Part shown: positions 62,974 to 64,000 of the stretch, one piece after another
Position numbering within the stretch: the first letter of the stretch is position 1
How the letters are laid out: each line of letters begins with the position of its first letter
Source: a bacterium
GTDB lineage: Bacteria; Pseudomonadota; Alphaproteobacteria; CAJXXZ01; DAHXLG01
Direction: 5' to 3'
Length of the DNA: 64,000 bases
NCBI GenBank assembly: GCA_027371775.1
Contig: DAHXLG010000001.1
Location: forward strand, 1-64,000
Program-made: the position numbers and the translations under genes
Notes under the pieces: generated by a model
Seen by the model: only the letters and a program-made list of their open reading frames with translations
What the model was told of the DNA's origin: nothing
Database searches by the model: none

Positions 62974-64000
62974 TGCGACCGAATTTATCGCCGCGTGTGA
63001 TAATGCCTTCTTTTTCCATGCGTTCTATGATTTTCGCAGCACGGTTGTATCCAATTGGGTAGTTGCGTTGCAAGAAGCTTGTTGAAACTTTCTTGGTTGA
63101 TCTTATCAATTCTACAGCTTGCTGATAGTATGGCTCATTGAATGAATCAAAATTACCCATTGATTCACTCTCAGTTTCCGATTGTATTTCAATATACTGT
63201 GGTTTGCCTTGAGATTTCCAGAATTCTACAACAGCCATTACATCGCTTTCAGAAACGAAACTTCCGTGGATACGATTAAGTTTACCATTGGTTGCTAAAT
63301 ATAGCATATCACCTGCTCCCAAAAGTTGTTCGGCGCCTGACATATCGCCTAAAATCGTACGGCTATCAATTTTAGAGGCTAGTTTGAAACTGATGCGTGT
63401 TGGGAAGTTTGCTTTGATTGTACCTGTTATTACATCTACTGATGGTCTTTGAGTTGCGGTTATGATATGGATACCGGCAGCGCGTCCCATTTGAGCTAAG
63501 CGCTGGATGCAAATTTCAATTTCTTTACCAGCTACAAGCATTAAGTCAGCCATTTCGTCTACGACTACCACGATGAATGGAAGCTTTTCTTCCTGTGTAC
63601 TGTTTTGTTCCACCTTCGCGTTGTAAGTTAGAATGTTCCGTACGCCAAGTTTGGACATGTTCCTGTAACGTTCTTCCATTTCACGTACAACCCATTTAAG
63701 TGAGCTAACAGCTTGCTTAGCTTCAGTTACAACTGGTAATAGTAAGTGAGGAATATCTTCATATGGAGTAAGTTCCAGCTTTTTAGGGTCAATCAAAATC
63801 ATTTTTAATTCGCTTGGCAAGCGTTTGTAAAGCATGGATAAAAGCATTGTGTGAATGCCGACAGATTTGCCAGAACCTGTAGTGCCAGCAACCAATAAAT
63901 GAGGCATTGTGCTAAGATCAAATACTTCATGATCTCCGTAAATGTTGCTTCCAAGATAAAGTGGCAGATTCCCTTCAAAATATTTGTATTTATCTGATTG
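62957..64000 (-). CDS. ftsK: DNA translocase FtsK, C-terminal part (5' end beyond window)
   Basis: FtsK pumps DNA at the septum and activates dif recombination. The frame is open to base 64000: YFEGNLPLYLGSNIYGDHEV precedes DLSTMPHLLVAGTTGSGKSV with the Walker A. LPFIVVVVDEMADLMLVAG is the Walker B, and ITATQRPSVDVITGTIKANF follows. The C-terminal gamma winged-helix domain (VELIRSTKKVSTSFLQRNYP, GYNRAAKIIERMEKEGII) that reads KOPS sites is present. 347 residues are visible. The LolA-like gene follows 265 bases downstream. Confidence 0.97.
   Translation of the reverse strand, partial: QSDKYKYFEGNLPLYLGSNIYGDHEVFDLSTMPHLLVAGTTGSGKSVGIHTMLLSMLYKRLPSELKMILIDPKKLELTPYEDIPHLLLPVVTEAKQAVSSLKWVVREMEERYRNMSKLGVRNILTYNAKVEQNSTQEEKLPFIVVVVDEMADLMLVAGKEIEICIQRLAQMGRAAGIHIITATQRPSVDVITGTIKANFPTRISFKLASKIDSRTILGDMSGAEQLLGAGDMLYLATNGKLNRIHGSFVSESDVMAVVEFWKSQGKPQYIEIQSETESESMGNFDSFNEPYYQQAVELIRSTKKVSTSFLQRNYPIGYNRAAKIIERMEKEGIITRGDKFGRNRDIL

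Noticed and set aside
1-64000. CRISPR array, insertion sequence or prophage
   Set aside because: No regularly spaced repeats, no transposase or integrase motifs, and no terminal inverted repeats with target duplications were found; the direct repeats seen are local and two- or three-copy.

Overview
The window is AT-rich bacterial DNA with long gene-poor spacers. It comes from an alphaproteobacterium with an obligate intracellular lifestyle, of the Rickettsiales/Holosporales kind. The main pointers are a circularly permuted (two-piece) tmRNA gene of the alphaproteobacterial type (about 11367-11749), a nucleotide-transporter family ATP/ADP translocase (52306-53760), an HdaA-like DnaA-related protein and an alphaproteobacterial FtsL. 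Several core proteins are shortened (Mfd, RsmI, MurJ, GlmS). The exact family cannot be settled from the sequence alone. No rRNA, CRISPR array, transposase or intact prophage is visible.

Layout. 1-6.7 kb: trxA(-), trmD-rplS-rpmG(+), ychF(+), rpmI-rplT(-), rsmI(+). 6.7-11.8 kb: an EamA permease(-), tRNA-Leu(GAG), an orphan gp25/TssE-like gene, plsY, dprA and ssrA. 12.4-19.4 kb: a secreted protein of unknown function with a broken tail, trpS(-), clpP(-), tig(-) and tRNA-Leu(UAG). 19.5-27.2 kb: fabH overlapping a novel CPT-like/Arg-Gly-rich fusion gene, then rsmG, glmS(-) and acpP-fabF-miaA. 28-39 kb: a secreted, apparently dead lipase-fold protein, uppP(-), dnaK, dnaJ, murJ(-), pepA, initiator tRNA-Met and tyrS(-). 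39.4-43 kb: an overlapping ppiD-like/mscS/hdaA-like operon. 44-47.2 kb: argS and a DASS transporter(-). 47.6-51.4 kb: the start of the division and cell wall (dcw) cluster, mraZ-rsmH-ftsL-ftsI, behind a clear MraZ operator. 51.8-64 kb: tRNA-Met, tlc-rpmA, an ErpA/IscA-type gene(-), tRNA-Gln(CUG), an alpha2-type glyS, an N-terminally truncated mfd, rlpA(-), a LolA-like gene(-) and ftsK(-, cut by the window end).

The genes are mostly housekeeping: translation (six aminoacyl-tRNA synthetase, ribosomal-protein and rRNA/tRNA-modification loci), chaperones and proteolysis (DnaK/DnaJ, trigger factor, ClpP), fatty acid and phospholipid synthesis, and peptidoglycan/division. The host link is clearest in the ATP/ADP translocase, the two secreted orphans and the other carriers.

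Three things stand out. First, spacers repeatedly hold decayed partial copies ('echoes') of neighbouring genes, often of the 3' end and always in the same orientation (ychF, the 12.4-kb secreted gene twice, the lipase-like gene, erpA, rlpA, initiator tRNA, last codons of ftsK). Second, two RNA genes are odd: the tmRNA encodes a 33-codon, strongly basic tag, and tRNA-Leu(UAG) lacks the long variable arm. Third, there are unusual proteins: the CPT-like/RG-rich fusion in the fabH operon, an Mfd without its UvrA-binding half, a ClpP with Asp to Glu in the triad, and a TyrRS with QIGN instead of HIGH. Coordinates were read by eye, and all homology calls rest on motif recognition, not searches.
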